Source: Rhinopomastus cyanomelas
Taxonomy: Eukaryota > Chordata > Aves > Bucerotiformes > Rhinopomastidae
DNA: 64,000 nt
NCBI GenBank assembly: GCA_013400115.1
Contig: VXBP01002702.1
Location: 1 to 64,000 of the forward strand
Reading direction: 5' to 3'
Made by a program: the position numbers and the translations under genes. Each line of letters starts with the position of its first letter. Position 1 is the stretch's first letter. A model generated the notes under the pieces. It searched no databases, was not told where the DNA came from, and saw nothing but the letters and a program-made list of their open reading frames with translations. Positions 1-11,110 of this stretch are shown in pieces.

Positions 1-1007
1 CTTCCTTATGGGACAAAGCCTCAACCTTTTCCAACCCCTGAGCACGTTCTTCCCGGTGATGGGAAACATCAGGCTCCTCTGACTCATAGGCAGCTCTAAC
101 TGATGAGAGCGTGCTACACCACCAATCTATCTCCTTTTCACTCTCACGGATACTCCTCAGCCTATCCACCTCGTCCCTCAACTCAGCTACCATAGAGAGA
201 AGGTCACTTACCTGTTCACAATGTACACACGTGTTTCTGGCACCACTCTCTTGCAGCGGCATAAGGCTCAGCTTTCGAGGGGCCAAAGCTGGACCTCAGC
301 TGCCTAATCATTAAACCAGATCAGGCTTTGATTCAATTTTCCAACCTTCCCAGCCACCCAGTTCCGCCATCGCCCCTGGACTCAGCAGCATCAGAAAGGA
401 GATGTATTTCTCCTGGAACGAGTAGAGATTTGATGTGAATCGCTGGCACGCCGCCCCCCTCTACAGCAGTGACACACAACAGGGATCTCTGAGGAGACGC
501 TATCAAAAGCAAGAGGCCAGAAGGAATGAAGAGGAGCTCAGGTACCCCAAATCAGCCCTGGGCATGGATTGTGCTGCATGACAGCTGCTGAGATTAAATT
601 GTTTGGAGAAGAACAGCAAAAGCTTTTCCTTGACTTTTGTTTAGTTCTCTCCCCCCAGCACTATGTTAATCAGTTTGGCAGGAGAAGTGAGGTCCACAAG
701 GCATCTATCACCGACTGATTCATTTTCTGCAGGCAAACATTTCTAATGTGGCAGATGTTTCTATGGAGACTACTGGATCCTGTGGTTACCCAACAAGTCA
801 TAGAAATCAGGCCAGGGCTTCTCGGAGGTCATGTCCCCATGCCCATGCTGTGGTGATGATAGGAAGCACCCACCTTGCTTTGTGAGGCAGTGTCTGAGGA
901 CAGATGTGTTGGCACCTGTAAAGCACTTAGAGATCTGGAGTGGTGTGGCAGGATGGGTTATTTTGATCCAGAACCTGTTCCCGATGATGACAGCAGCAAA
1001 GCTGAGA
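1..1007. other. No feature recognised
   Basis: Unique-looking sequence without a convincing frame, splice pattern or repeat. Confidence 0.6.
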
Positions 1008-1086
1008 CCTGCAGGTGGAGGGGGATTGGGCTGGATGACCTTTTGAGGTCCTTTCTAATGCCTAATGTCCTGTGATTCTGTGATTC
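1008..1086 (+). mobile_element. CR1 3' end, truncated
   Basis: Short CR1 tail (TTGGGCTGGATGACC) ending in two copies of the TGATTCT(G)-type terminal repeat, which fixes the orientation. Confidence 0.8.
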
Positions 1087-1236
1087 TCAAGATTTCCAGA
1101 TGCTTCACCTCCCTACATCTACAACATCTAACCTGATGCAAACAGATATCAACGAAAACCTGTAAATGAGACTTAATTGTTGTTTTCCCTGCAATCACAC
1201 AGCTGCATTGTTCTTGGAATCATCTTGCTGCAGCAT

Positions 1237-1735
1237 TTGTCACAGAATCATTCAGGGTGGGAAAGATCCTGGGATCATCAATCCAACCATCAACCCTACT
1301 CTACAAGGTCACCCCTAAACCAGATCCCCCAACACCACATCCAAGTCACTTTTGAACACATCCAGGGATGGGGACTCAATCCCCACCCTGGGCAGCCCAA
1401 TCCAGGGGCTGACCACTCTCTCCAGGAAGAATTTATTCCTGATGTCCAGTCTAACCCTCCTGTGTTGAAGCCCTTCTCTCTGCTTCTGTCGCTACTGACC
1501 TGTGAGAAGAGCCCAGCACCAGCATCTCTACAGGATCATTTCAAATAGTTGTAGAGTGTGATGAGGTCTCCCCTCAGCCTCCTCTTCCTCAAACTAAATA
1601 GCCCCAACTCTCTCGATCTCTCCTCATCAGACTGATTCTCCAAGCCCTTCCCCAGCTTCGTTGCCCTCCTCTGCGCTCACTCCAGCACTTTGATGTCTCC
1701 CTCATACTGAGGTGCCCAAAACAGGAACAAATTAT
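1237..1735 (-). mobile_element. CR1 fragment (ACCCCTAAACCAG group)
   Basis: Begins with the inverted tail CACAGAATCATTCAGG and continues through about 500 bp of CR1 3' UTR. It shares a distinctive 3' region with copies at 25.6 and 56.6 kb, indicating one subfamily. Confidence 0.88.
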
Positions 1736-1879
1736 CCCTGTCAGTAACTACTGAATGACTAGCATGTGAAGAGTCATCTCCCCTGGCTGGTCCCTTCTCC
1801 TCCTCCACTCTGCTTAAATACAGACCAGCACTTTTCACTTGGTGGTTTGAAACCATTTACTCCTTGTTCTACCTCTATG

Positions 1880-2010
1880 CTTCCTGAATAGAGGTCCCTT
1901 CCCAGCTCTCCTTAAGGCCACAATAAGGTCTCCCTGGATGCTTTTCTTCTCCAGGCTGAACAACCCCAACTATCTTAGCCTGACCTCATCACCAAGGTAT
2001 CCCACCCCTT
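1880..2010 (-). mobile_element. Old CR1 relic
   Basis: Diverged copy recognisable from CTTCTCCAGGCTGAACAACC and the following CCCCAACT stretch. The ends are uncertain. Confidence 0.5.
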
Positions 2011-2067
2011 TTACAAAACTAATGAGCTGAGGGAAGAGACCACTGCTGGTGTCCCCAGCCCTAACAC

Positions 2068-2352
2068 ATGGAATCATGGAATGTGTTGTGTTGGAAGGGA
2101 CCTCCAAATGTCATCTAGTCCAACTCCCCTACACTCAGCAGGGCCATCACTCACCAGACCAAGTTGCCCAGAGCCCCAGCCAGCTTGACCTTGAATGGCT
2201 CCAGGGATGTCACCTCCACCGACTCTGTGGGCAGACCTGTTCCACAGATACCCCACCCTCAGATTCAACAACTTTTTCTTCCTGTCCAGCCTCACTCTGC
2301 CCTTTTCCAGCTTCAAAGAAGGACCCCTCATCCTATCACTCCCTGCCCTTGG
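2068..2352 (-). mobile_element. CR1 fragment
   Basis: Inverted tail at 2,070, then TTGGAAGGGACCTCC and CATCTAGTCCAAC, followed by about 230 bp of CR1 3' UTR. Overlapping open frames are CR1 shadows. Confidence 0.85.
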
Positions 2353-2749
2353 GAACAGCCTTCCAGGCGAGGTATTGGGGCAAGCCCTGTGCAATGTGAC
2401 TGGGATAAACTGGGAGCTGCGCTGAAGCCCATCACTTTAAACACTGAGCTGATGGAAGCAGCCTGCCAAGAGCTGGGATCTGCTCTCTTCACGTGCTCCT
2501 TACTAAATTAAAGACCCAGTGTCGTTCCCTAACTGCGTCAAGCTCATTAGGGAGGAGCAAGGGGAGGTGGTGGAGAGAAATCCATCACTCACTGCTAAGG
2601 GACAAAACACCACTTCGTACATGGCCTTCAGCTCGTTTCTGCTGGGGACAAAGGCAGGAACCACCCTGGCCCGGGCACAGCTCAGCCATCACCACAGTGC
2701 TCAGCACTGCCTTTCGCTTTGGTTTGCCAGCCTCAGGGGAGTCCCATCT

Positions 2750-2938
2750 TCACCCCTAGATTCAGGTGCGCATGAACATGGCCAGGGGGGTTTGAAATGT
2801 CTCCAGAGAAGGAGACTCCACAACTCCCCTGGGCAGCCCTTTCCAGGGCTCTGTCACCCTCACTGGGAAGGTTTTTCTCACACTGATGTGGAACTTCCTC
2901 TGTCCCAGCTCATACCTATTGCCCCTTCCCCAGTCCTG
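2750..2938 (-). mobile_element. CR1 fragment lacking its extreme 3' tail
   Basis: Starts inside the element and carries CATGGCCAGGGGGGTTTGA, TCTCCAGAGAAGGAGACTCC and the GCTCTGTCACCCTCACTGG block typical of CR1. Confidence 0.85.
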
Positions 2939-3255
2939 TGGCAGTAGGCTGGTTCCCAGTTGTGCTGGAACTGGTGGCCATGGCACGTTAAGCCTGGGCA
3001 CTTCACTCCTCTCACACCCCATGGGAATCAGCATCCTCTGGTGCCTCAAACATGCTCGGGGCAGCAGGATGCTGCAGGGTTGGACCTTTTGCAGCACCTG
3101 GAGTGAGAAATGCACAGAGCTCAGTGCTTCTACCCAAACTGGAACCTTGAGAACGAGTTGTTGAAGGGAAAAACTCTGTCTCATCATCAGACTCACCTGC
3201 AGCCCATGGTCGTGTCTGACACCTGTGGGTATCAGTAACGTTTCCTGCTCCTTGA

Positions 3256-3342
3256 GACCACAGAATGTTAGGGATTGGAAGGGGCCTCGAAAGACCGACC
3301 ATCCAGTCCAATTCCCCTGCCACAGCAGGATCAAGAGATGAA
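3256..3342 (-). mobile_element. CR1 3' end, truncated
   Basis: About 85 bp with CACAGAATGTTAGGGATTGG and CCACAGCAGGATC. Truncated soon after. Confidence 0.8.
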
Positions 3343-4481
3343 CCACTGGTGTCTCCAAGGTTGGGTGCAGTTTGAGTGCAGAGCCTTGCCTCCTTTTCTC
3401 TCCCTAAGGAAGCAGAGCAGGCTCCCTCCTCTGTCCCCTGAAGTCTGTGTGGGTTCAGGCTCCACTTCCAGGCACAGGTGAGTGTTTTGTGTGTGGAAAC
3501 GCAGCATTCCTGGAGCCCCATCCTTCAAAACCAACTCTGTTCCTCACCCGTGGTCTCATCATGCTCACTGCCTCCCCCTCACCTGATGCCATGCGCTCTG
3601 AGCAGCCACCTTGATGCTCTCACTCATCCCTACAGTTACAATTAAATGCTTCTTTGTAAGGAAAATGCTTCATGCAGAGCTGGTAATTGCACCAACAATG
3701 GAAGCTCTCGATAAAGACGGACCAAGCGAGAGCAGTGGCTCTCATGATGCTCTCGGCCCTCCCTGGCATTGCACAGGTTTTTCTGGGTATCACGTCCTGG
3801 AAAAGGCCTTTCTTGGTGTCAGAGCTGGGTCTGCTGGGGGCGCAAAAGGCTCTGACTTGCCCTTCTGGCAGTTGCAAGAGAAGTGCTGCACAATCACTGG
3901 GCGTTGTGGGAATCTGCCAGGCGATACCAGGTGGTTTCAGACAAGCAGGGGCTAAGCTGCCTGCAAGTCAGTGTCGCAGGGGGCTCAGCTCTCCCACGCT
4001 GGCGAAAACATCCCCAGGGGTGATTTTAGGTCAGGGAAAGGTGCAATGGAACATACCAGAGCCTCCAGCCTCTCCTTCCTGCTCACTGGGGTGTCCTGCG
4101 ACAGAGATCTTACAAACCAGCCTGCAGGAGACACCTGCAGCTTGCAGCGCTTCCATCCCAGCTCTGGCAGGCTGGATGTTTTGCAGAGCTGGCGCTGCTC
4201 ACCCCACATCCTTCTCTGATCACTTGCAGCCTGCCGGGAGAGCAGCACTAATTTCATCCCACAGTTCTTCAGTCCCTTGACGAATATTGTTCCCAAATTA
4301 CAGCTCTGGAAAAGATTTCGCCAGCCCCAGCAGGAGCAAGGGGGAGGATGAGGTGGAGACTGTGAACCCGGACCCAAGCGACTGTAAATAAGTGACAGCG
4401 AAAGTGCTGATGATGAGGTTAAACCTGACGCTGCCGTGGGGTGAGAGGTATCAGTGTGCTAATCGTGGAGATAGGGAAAAC
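3343..4481. other. No feature recognised
   Basis: Several open frames overlap on both strands, none resembling a known protein. No repeat seen. Confidence 0.6.
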
Positions 4482-5043
4482 TGGGGTGGATCAGAATGAG
4501 GGTGGTTAGCAGATGGAGAGAGGTTCTCCTCCCGCTCTGCTCTGCCCTGCTGAGACCACAGCCCGAATCTCTTGTACAGTTCTGGGCCCTGCGGTTCCAG
4601 AAGGACACAGAGCTGCTGGAGAGAGCACAGAGGTGATGGAGGGAGGGGAGCATCTCCCTGCTGAGGAAGGGCTGAGGCGGCTGGGTCTCTTGAGCTGGGA
4701 AAAAAGGAACCTGAGGGGTGACCTCATGAATGTTGATCAATGTGGAAAGGGCTGGTGTTAGGGGGATGGAGCCAGGTTCTGCTCAGGGGCGCCCAGCGAT
4801 AGGACAAGGGGCAGCAGGTATGAGCGGGACCAGAGGAGGTTCCACGTCAATATGAGAAGGACCTTCTTCCCAATGAGGGTGCCAGAGCCCTTGCAGGGGC
4901 TGCCCAGGGGGTTGTGGAGTCTCCTTCTCTGGAGCTGTTTCAAACCCACCTGGACATTTTCCTGTTTGACTGGATCTAGGGGATCCTGCTGTGGCAGGGG
5001 GACTGGACTGAATGATCTTTCAAGGTCCTTTCTGATCCCTGTG
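4482..5043 (+). mobile_element. CR1 fragment, left arm of an inverted pair
   Basis: About 560 bp of CR1 3' UTR from GGTGGATCAGAATGAGG to TCTTTCAAGGTCC. The first about 120 bp are repeated in inverse orientation in the next element. Confidence 0.88.
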
Positions 5044-5290
5044 TCCTTCTGGAACTGAGTGGCCTGGAACTGGACACAGGATTCCAGCTGTGGTCTCAGT
5101 AGGTCAGAGCAGAGAGGGAGGAGAACCTCTCTTGATCTACTAACCACCCCCCTTCTGATCCACTCCACGATGCCATTGGCCTTCTTGGCCACCAGTGTCC
5201 ATTGCTGGCTACTGGCCACCCTGCTGGCCACTAGGACCCTCAGGTCCCTTTCTCCTTTGCTGCTTTCCAATGGGTCAGTCCCCAACCTCT
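5044..5290 (-). mobile_element. CR1 fragment, right arm of an inverted pair
   Basis: Starts inside the CR1 3' UTR (TCCTTCTGGAACTGAG), lacks the tail, and reads out through GCCATTGGCCTTCTTGGCC toward the coding region. It abuts the preceding plus-strand copy. Confidence 0.82.
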
Positions 5291-5939
5291 ACTGCATGGA
5301 GGCCAGATTCATAGCTTGGAGGTGTTGGAGTAGCTGTGTGAGTCGTGGCTTGTGAGTATGGTGGCACTGGAGGGGTTAGATGTTCACCAGCTCCTTTGCC
5401 AGTGCTTTTGTGATTGAAGTTGCCTGGTTTCGGCAGAACAAACCTGATGGCCCAGGCAGTCCCTCTGTCTGAGCATCCTCGGCGTGACACAGGGTCCAGC
5501 TCCGTCGCCGGCGTTATCCATGGTGACGCCCATGAGCACGCTGCTGGGAAACAGATCCAAGAAGGAAAGTAATTTATCTGTAAGGGAATGAAGAAAAGTT
5601 AAATAAGCAGAAGAGTTGTTGGTTGAGTTACCCCAACTGCCTTCTGGACCAGGCCCCAGGCAGCACAGAGGCTGTTCCAAGTTAATTCCAGGAAACGTAG
5701 AGGGAGAAACAGGAGCCACAGCTGATGAGATTCAAGAGCAAAAGGTAGGGCAGTGGCTCAGGGGGCAGGAGCCGGGCGGCTGTGGGTACAGGCTGGGTCC
5801 TCCAAGAGACACCCCACGCTCAGGCAGGGACCAAAGAGCACATTGGGAGGCAGCTGAGAAACTGCTCTGAGCAAACACTCTACAACTGAAAATCTGGGGT
5901 GTTTCTCTTTTCTCAAAACCACTGATGATTGTCCAGTAT

Positions 5940-6022
5940 TATAGAATCACTAGGGATTGGAAGGGACCTCGAAAGATCATCTGGTCCAATCCTCCTGCCA
6001 GAGCAGGATCACAGTCACACGG
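5940..6022 (-). mobile_element. CR1 3' end, truncated
   Basis: About 80 bp: AGAATCACTAGGGATTGG, then GAAAGATCATCTGGTCC and AGAGCAGGATCAC. Confidence 0.8.
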
Positions 6023-6105
6023 TTGTTGGGTGACAGCTGTGAGTGGCTCCTGCCTGAAGTCCAAAGCCAGAAGCCCATGGGGCAGCAGCTGCTAGAGCCA
6101 GTATA

Positions 6106-6178
6106 GACTCACAGTGTTGGAAGGGACCTCCAAAGGTCATCTAGTGCAACCTCCCTGCAACAAGCAGGGACATCATGA
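6106..6178 (-). mobile_element. CR1 3' end, truncated
   Basis: About 70 bp: TGTTGGAAGGGACCTCC and AAAGGTCATCTAGTGC. Confidence 0.7.
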
Positions 6179-6629
6179 GATTGTTTTTTCCCTTTCTATC
6201 TGTTTCTTTCAAGCGGGAGCTCTGCAGATGGGAGTCGGGCAGGAATCCTACCTCTCCAGGGAATGCAGAACAGAGTCCCATGGCGATCAGCCATGATGGA
6301 CCCACCACACCTCAACAGCCGCAGCTCCACCAGGCCAAGAGCAAGTGGGAGGCTTCATAGCAGCCAGGCACTGTAGGTCTGATCTCTCCTCAATTTTGAA
6401 CGCTTTCTTCTCACCGTATTCTCTTGCACAGAGCACCTCACCATCTGTCCCCACAGCTGCAGAGCCCCGTTCACAGTCCTGGTGGCTGCACACAGCTGGT
6501 GCGCAGCCAAGCCAAGGCCGCAGTCGCCACGCTCCCCTCCATCCTCCAGCATTGCAGTGGGCAGTAAACTCTCCTTGCCCTGGCAGCCATCCCTGAGCCC
6601 ACAACAACTCTTCTTTCCTTTGCACAGGT

Positions 6630-6860
6630 TCATAGAATCATAGAACGAGTTGGGTTGGGAGGGATCTTCAAAGGTCACGCAGACCCACCCCTGCAGTGAG
6701 TAGGGACATCCCCAAGCAGAGCAAGGTTGCTCAGAGCTCCAAGGTTCAACCTGATCTGAGATGTTCTCATGGATGAGGCTTCTTACACCTTCTCTGGGCA
6801 TCCTGGGGCAGAGTCTCACCACCCTTCAGCAGTTTGTTCCTCCTCAGCCCAGATAGCAGC
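6630..6860 (-). mobile_element. Diverged CR1 fragment
   Basis: Inverted tail TCATAGAATCATAGAACG, then a degraded 3' UTR. The far end is hard to place. Confidence 0.7.
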
Positions 6861-7205
6861 TCCCTGCAGAGAGGTTTGGCCTGGGGAGACAAGGAGCTGC
6901 ATCCACATCTATAAAGCCTCAGCAGGTTTAATGCTGCTCCTGGATTATTGGGGCGGGTAACGGGCTGCTACTAGAGCAGCTCTAGCTGTGCTGTTGGCAC
7001 GTTGCTGTGTGGGAAGGGCAAGAACTCCTCCAGCAGCGCTGCAAGAGGTTGTAAAATATTTATAGCCCCAGCAAGACCAGGCTGTATCGTGACACAGGCT
7101 TCTCTCCTTCCCAAATGGAGGGAGAAAGCAGCGTTCACACACTGCAGAGCCTGCCTGGGGTGACTGTTGGGGTAAGATGCTGTCAGGCAGCTATCACCCA
7201 ACTTC

Positions 7206-7745
7206 AGAATCACAGAACTTCGGGGATTGGAAGGGACTTTGAAAGATCATCCAGTCCAATCCTCCTGCCACAGCAGGATGCCCCAGATCAAGCTGCACAG
7301 GGACATGTCCAGACAGGCTCCAAACCTCTCCAGAGAAGGAGATTTCATAACCCTCCTGGGTAGCCCCTTCCAGTGCTCCATCACCCTCACCATGAAGAAG
7401 TTCCTTCTCACATTCATATGGAACCTCCTTTGTTCCATCTCACACCTGCTGCCCCTTGTCCTGTCAGTAGATGACATAGAGAAGAGCCTTGCTCCATCCT
7501 CCTGACACCCACCCTTCACATATTTATAGCCATCAATGAGGTTACCCCCTCAGTCTCCTCTTCTCTGAGCTCAAGAGCCCCAGCTCCCTCAGCCTTTCCT
7601 TGGCAGGGAGATGCTCCCCTCCCTTCATCACCTCTGTGGCTCTGTGCTGGACTCTTTTCAGCAGCTCCATGTCCTTCTGGAACTGAGGGGCCCAGAACTG
7701 GACACAAGGTTCCAGATATGTTCTCACCAGGGCAGTCCTGGAGCC
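7206..7745 (-). mobile_element. CR1 fragment, about 540 bp
   Basis: Nearly uninterrupted CR1 3' UTR from CACAGAACTTCGGGGATTGG through TCCTCCTGACACCCACC to the block GGACACAAGGTTCCAG. It is of the group most common in this window. Confidence 0.9.
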
Positions 7746-7799
7746 CATTTTGCACCAAACACCCCAAACCAGTCACAAGACATTGTTGCTTCCCTGGGA

Positions 7800-7916
7800 G
7801 GGATAAGTGTGATGAAGGATCTGGTTTAGGGGTGAACTTGTAGAGTAGAGCTGATGACTGGACTCGATGATCCCCAGGGTCTTTTCCAACCTGAACGATT
7901 CTATGATGCTGCGATT
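7800..7916 (+). mobile_element. CR1 3' end
   Basis: GACTGGACTCGATGATCCCC, TTTTCCAACCTGAACG and the tail GATTCTATGATGCTG. Confidence 0.75.
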
Positions 7917-8179
7917 TGGCTTTGAGCCACCTCCTTCAGCAGACCAGATCATTCTCCACCTTTGAAACACAATGAATTTGGATGTGGGCTGCCTTTTAGC
8001 TACAGACCCAGCAGAAGGAAGATGATGCATAAAGAATGGTCATAAACAGCCCATGCAGCTCAGATCCCATTAAAGCTGCTTTTATAGGTGGTTCTTATTA
8101 ACTTAGTACCATTGGACCTGAAAGACCTGACAGGTTTCTTATGGCTGAGGGCTCTCCTGAGCAGGCGGATCAGAAGCAG

Positions 8180-8378
8180 TTTGCAGGTTGGAAACGATCT
8201 TTGAGAGCATCAAGTCCAACCATGAACCCAACAGTCCCAAGGCCACCACTAAACCCTGTCCCTGAGCTCCACATCTCCACAACTCTGAGACGTATCCAGG
8301 GATGGCGACTTAACCCCCTCCCCGGACAGCCTGTCCCAAGGCCTGAGGACTCTTCCCATGGAGAAGTTTTACCCCCTT
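8180..8378 (-). mobile_element. CR1 fragment (CAAGGCCACC group)
   Basis: CATCAAGTCCAACCATGAAC and CCAAGGCCACCACTAAACC mark a CR1 subfamily also seen at 52.4 kb. Confidence 0.8.
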
Positions 8379-8384
8379 AAGTGC

Positions 8385-8930
8385 ATCAAAATCACAAGTT
8401 TTGGCCCCAAATTCCCAGTCTTTAAGTAGAACTTTACAGTTGTTTCCAAGATTTCCTACTTTTGGTCCCAAATTCCTCTCCTATAGATGCAACTCTCCAA
8501 CATCTGCACCCAAAGTTTTTCATTTTTCAACCCATTTTCACATTTTCCCCTTTGTTGGCACAAAAATTGCAGTCTCTGGCAAAAATGTCCTACTTTTTAA
8601 CTAAAATTTTGAGATTTTCACCCAAAATTCCAGGACCTGACCCCTGAATTCCCACTTCTAGGCCAAATTTTTGCAACATTCTTTTATCTTGGCATCAAAA
8701 TTGCAGCTTTTGGCCAAGAATCCCTTTTTTATCTAAAACATCCAATTATTTCACCTTAAATTTCCAGTTTTGGAACAAAATTTTCCCTTTTTTTTGCAAC
8801 TTTCCCATTGTTGGCCTCAAAACTTCTCCTCTTTGACTCCAAGTCTCTCTGCTATGCCCTCAAATTTCCTCTTTTATTCCCAAGTTTCCCCCTCTACCCC
8901 TAGATCTCCCTGTTTGGACCAACCTAAATT
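8385..8930. repeat. Degenerate A/T-tract tandem array
   Basis: About 550 bp in which runs of 3-5 A and 3-9 T recur every few tens of bases, separated by short C-rich spacers. Words such as TTTTGGC, CAAAATT, AAATTCC and TTGCA recur. Unit borders are blurred (roughly 35-45 bp by eye). The composition resembles the A-cluster/T-cluster satellites of bird chromosomes (CNM/PO41-like). That comparison is from memory and needs alignment. Confidence 0.6.
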
Positions 8931-8989
8931 CACCTGGTAGAACTTGAGGCCAAGAGGGCCAGGATAGGGTGGGGACTCACCTGTTGGAG

Positions 8990-9591
8990 ATCAGTGGAGA
9001 AGGGTGCTTGGGGGTCCCAATGGCCAGCAGGGTGGCCAAGAGCCAGCAGTCTCGCCCTCTTGTGGCAAGAAGGCCAAAATCATCCTGGGGTGGATTAGAA
9101 GGGGGTGCTTAGTAGGTTGAGAGAGGTTCACCTCCCCCTGTACTCTGCCCTGCTGAGACCACAGCTGGAATCTGGTGTCGAGGTCTGGGCCCCTCAGTTC
9201 CAGAAGACACAGAGCTGCTGGAGAGAGCCCAGCACAGAGCCGCAGAGATGATGGAGGGAGAAGAGCGTCTCCCTGCTGAGGAAAGGCTGAGGGAGCTGGG
9301 TCTTTTGAGCTTGGAAAAAAGGAGACTGAGGGGTGACCGCATGAGTGTTGATAAATGTGGGAAGGGCTGGTGTCAGGAGGATGGAGCCAGGCTCTGCTCT
9401 GGGGTACCCAGTGACAGGACAAGGGGCAGCAGATGTGAGCTGGACCAAAGGAGGTTCCACATCAGTGTGAGAAGGAACTTCTTCCCAGTGAGAGTGCTGA
9501 AGCCCTTGCAGGGGCTGCCCAGGGTGGTTGTGCAGTCTCCTGCTTTAAAGATGTTTCAAACCCACCCGGCCATGTTCCTGTGAGACTGGAT
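8990..9591 (+). mobile_element. CR1 fragment, about 600 bp
   Basis: Runs from the late 3' UTR region (GCAAGAAGGCCAAAATC) through TGAGACCACAGCTGGAATC to GTGAGACTGGATC. The terminal tail is missing; it ends where the next fragment starts. Confidence 0.85.
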
Positions 9592-9710
9592 CAGTGTGGA
9601 AAGGGTGGGTGTCAGGAGGATGGAGCCAGGCTCTGCTCAGGGGCACCCAGTGATAAGACAAGGGGCAACAGGTGTCAGCTGGATCAGAGGAGGTTCCGTG
9701 TCAGTATGAG
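9592..9710 (+). mobile_element. CR1 fragment, internal piece
   Basis: Repeats the GGTGTCAGGAGGATGGAGCC to GTTCCGTGTCAGTATGAG part of the 3' UTR already present in the element before it, so it is a separate copy or a tandem duplication. Confidence 0.8.
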
Positions 9711-10192
9711 TTGAGAGTTTGTGGGTGAGGATTAAGGGGCAGGCTGGCATGGGTGACACTGTTGTGGGCATCTATTAAAGACCTCCAGATGAGAGTGAGG
9801 AATTTGATGAAGTCTTCTGCAGCCAGTTGGCAGCAGCCTCACAGCTGCAGGCCCTGGTTCTCGTGGGGGATTTTAACTACCCAGACATCTGCTGGGAGAC
9901 CCACTCGGCCAGCCACCCACAGTCCAGGAGGTTCCTTAAGTGCATTGCTGACAATTTCCTGATGCAGATGGTGGAAGAGCCCACTAGGAGAGGAACACTG
10001 CTGGATCTTGTCCTCACCAACAAGGCGGGTCTGGTTGAAGCAGTGAAGGTTGGGGGTTGCCTTGGTTGCAGCGACCACGAGATGGTGGAGTTCAGGGTCT
10101 CGTGTGGTAAGAACAGAACAGCTACCAGAACCACAACCCTGGACTTCAGGAGGGCCAACTTTGGCCTTTTCAAGCAATTGCTAGGGGACATC
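9711..10192 (+). pseudogene. CR1 ORF2 remnant: endonuclease domain
   Basis: Encodes part of the APE-type endonuclease of the CR1 retrotransposon. Visible are LVLVGDFNYPDICWE (GDFN motif), LLDLVLTNKAG, and GCSDHEMVEF with the SDH motif. The upstream part of the domain has stops and frameshifts. The frame breaks off after LDFRRANFGLFKQLLGDI at the undetermined base 10,193. The reverse transcriptase that should follow is absent, so the copy is dead. Confidence 0.9.
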
Positions 10193-10193
10193 N

Positions 10194-10691
10194 CCTGGGA
10201 AGACCTGCAGCAAGCCAAGATTCACCCAGACTCTAAGGATGTTCCTTCCTGCAAAGCCAGCAGTTCCACCTTTGGCCCACAGCAAAGCAGAGGTGATCCA
10301 TCTGCTCCATTCGCTGAAGCCTCTCAAGGCATCCGGACCAGATGTTGGGTAAATGAGTGGAACATGATTATCTGAACAACTCTCACAAACAAGCCAGCTG
10401 GAACTGCCTACCAGCTACAAACCTCCCACACGCTGCAGCCACTCACGTCTTCACATCAGAAGTGAGAGCATCGTGGCCATCCAGGCTCCATAAGGAGACA
10501 CTTCCATTGCTTTAGCTGCAAACGTTATTGTCACTAACCATTTCTGAAGGTGGCAGATGTTTTTCAGGCAACATGTTGGAACTAGACGATGTCTAATGTT
10601 CCTTCCAACCTCAACCATTCTGACTCTTAGGACTTTCACTTTGAATATATTTAATTTACCCAAAATTTACCACGTCATACACTTCAGATAG
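10194..10691 (+). repeat. 498-bp duplicated segment, left copy
   Basis: Identical to 48,369-48,866 except for one base (T at 10,529 against C at 48,704), no gaps, same orientation. The left end follows the N at 10,193. The right end is at CACTTCAGATAG, where CR1 sequence resumes. It contains a degraded CR1 tail near 10,584-10,626. The frame running through it from the CR1 endonuclease has no recognisable domain after the junction. Confidence 0.97.
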
Positions 10692-11110
10692 TGCCCCAGG
10701 AGAGGAGAGACTGAAGGAGTTTGGTTTCTTTAGCTTGGAGAAGAGAAGACTGAGGGGTGACCATCTCATTAATGTCTACAAATATTTGAGGGGTGGGTGT
10801 CAGGAGGATGGAGCTGGGCTATTCTCAGTGTCATGTAGTGATAGGACGAGGGGCAATGGTTGTAAGCTGGAACACAGAAGGTTCCACATCAATCTGAGAA
10901 GGAACTTCTTCCCAGTGAGGGTGACGGAGCACTGGAACAGGCTGCCCAGGGAGGTTGTGGAGTCTCCAACAATGGAGATGTTCAAGTTCCGCCTGTATGT
11001 GTTCTTGTGCGACTTGGTCTAGGTGATCCTGCTGTTGCAGGGGGACTGGACTAGATGATCTTTCAAGGTCCCTTCCAGTCCATAGTGATTCTATGGTTCT
11101 ATGATTCTAT
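10692..11110 (+). mobile_element. CR1 3' end with intact terminal repeats
   Basis: About 420 bp of well-preserved CR1 3' UTR ending in three ATTCTATG/GTTCTATG-type repeats near 11,090-11,110. Closely related to 46,380-46,774. Confidence 0.9.

Larger units (their letters stand above)
5291..8179. other. Unique sequence between CR1 fragments
   Basis: Outside the five CR1 pieces listed separately, the gaps 5,291-5,939, 6,179-6,629, 6,861-7,205 and 7,917-8,179 hold nothing I recognise. Confidence 0.55.

Noticed and set aside
2762..3358. 198-residue open frame, minus strand
   Set aside because: It begins in one CR1 piece and ends in another; translated CR1 3' UTR, not a gene.
9827..10375. Intact 182-residue frame joining CR1 endonuclease to novel sequence
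   Set aside because: It crosses the N at 10,193 and the rearrangement joint; the second half is non-coding duplicated sequence, so this is a chance fusion.
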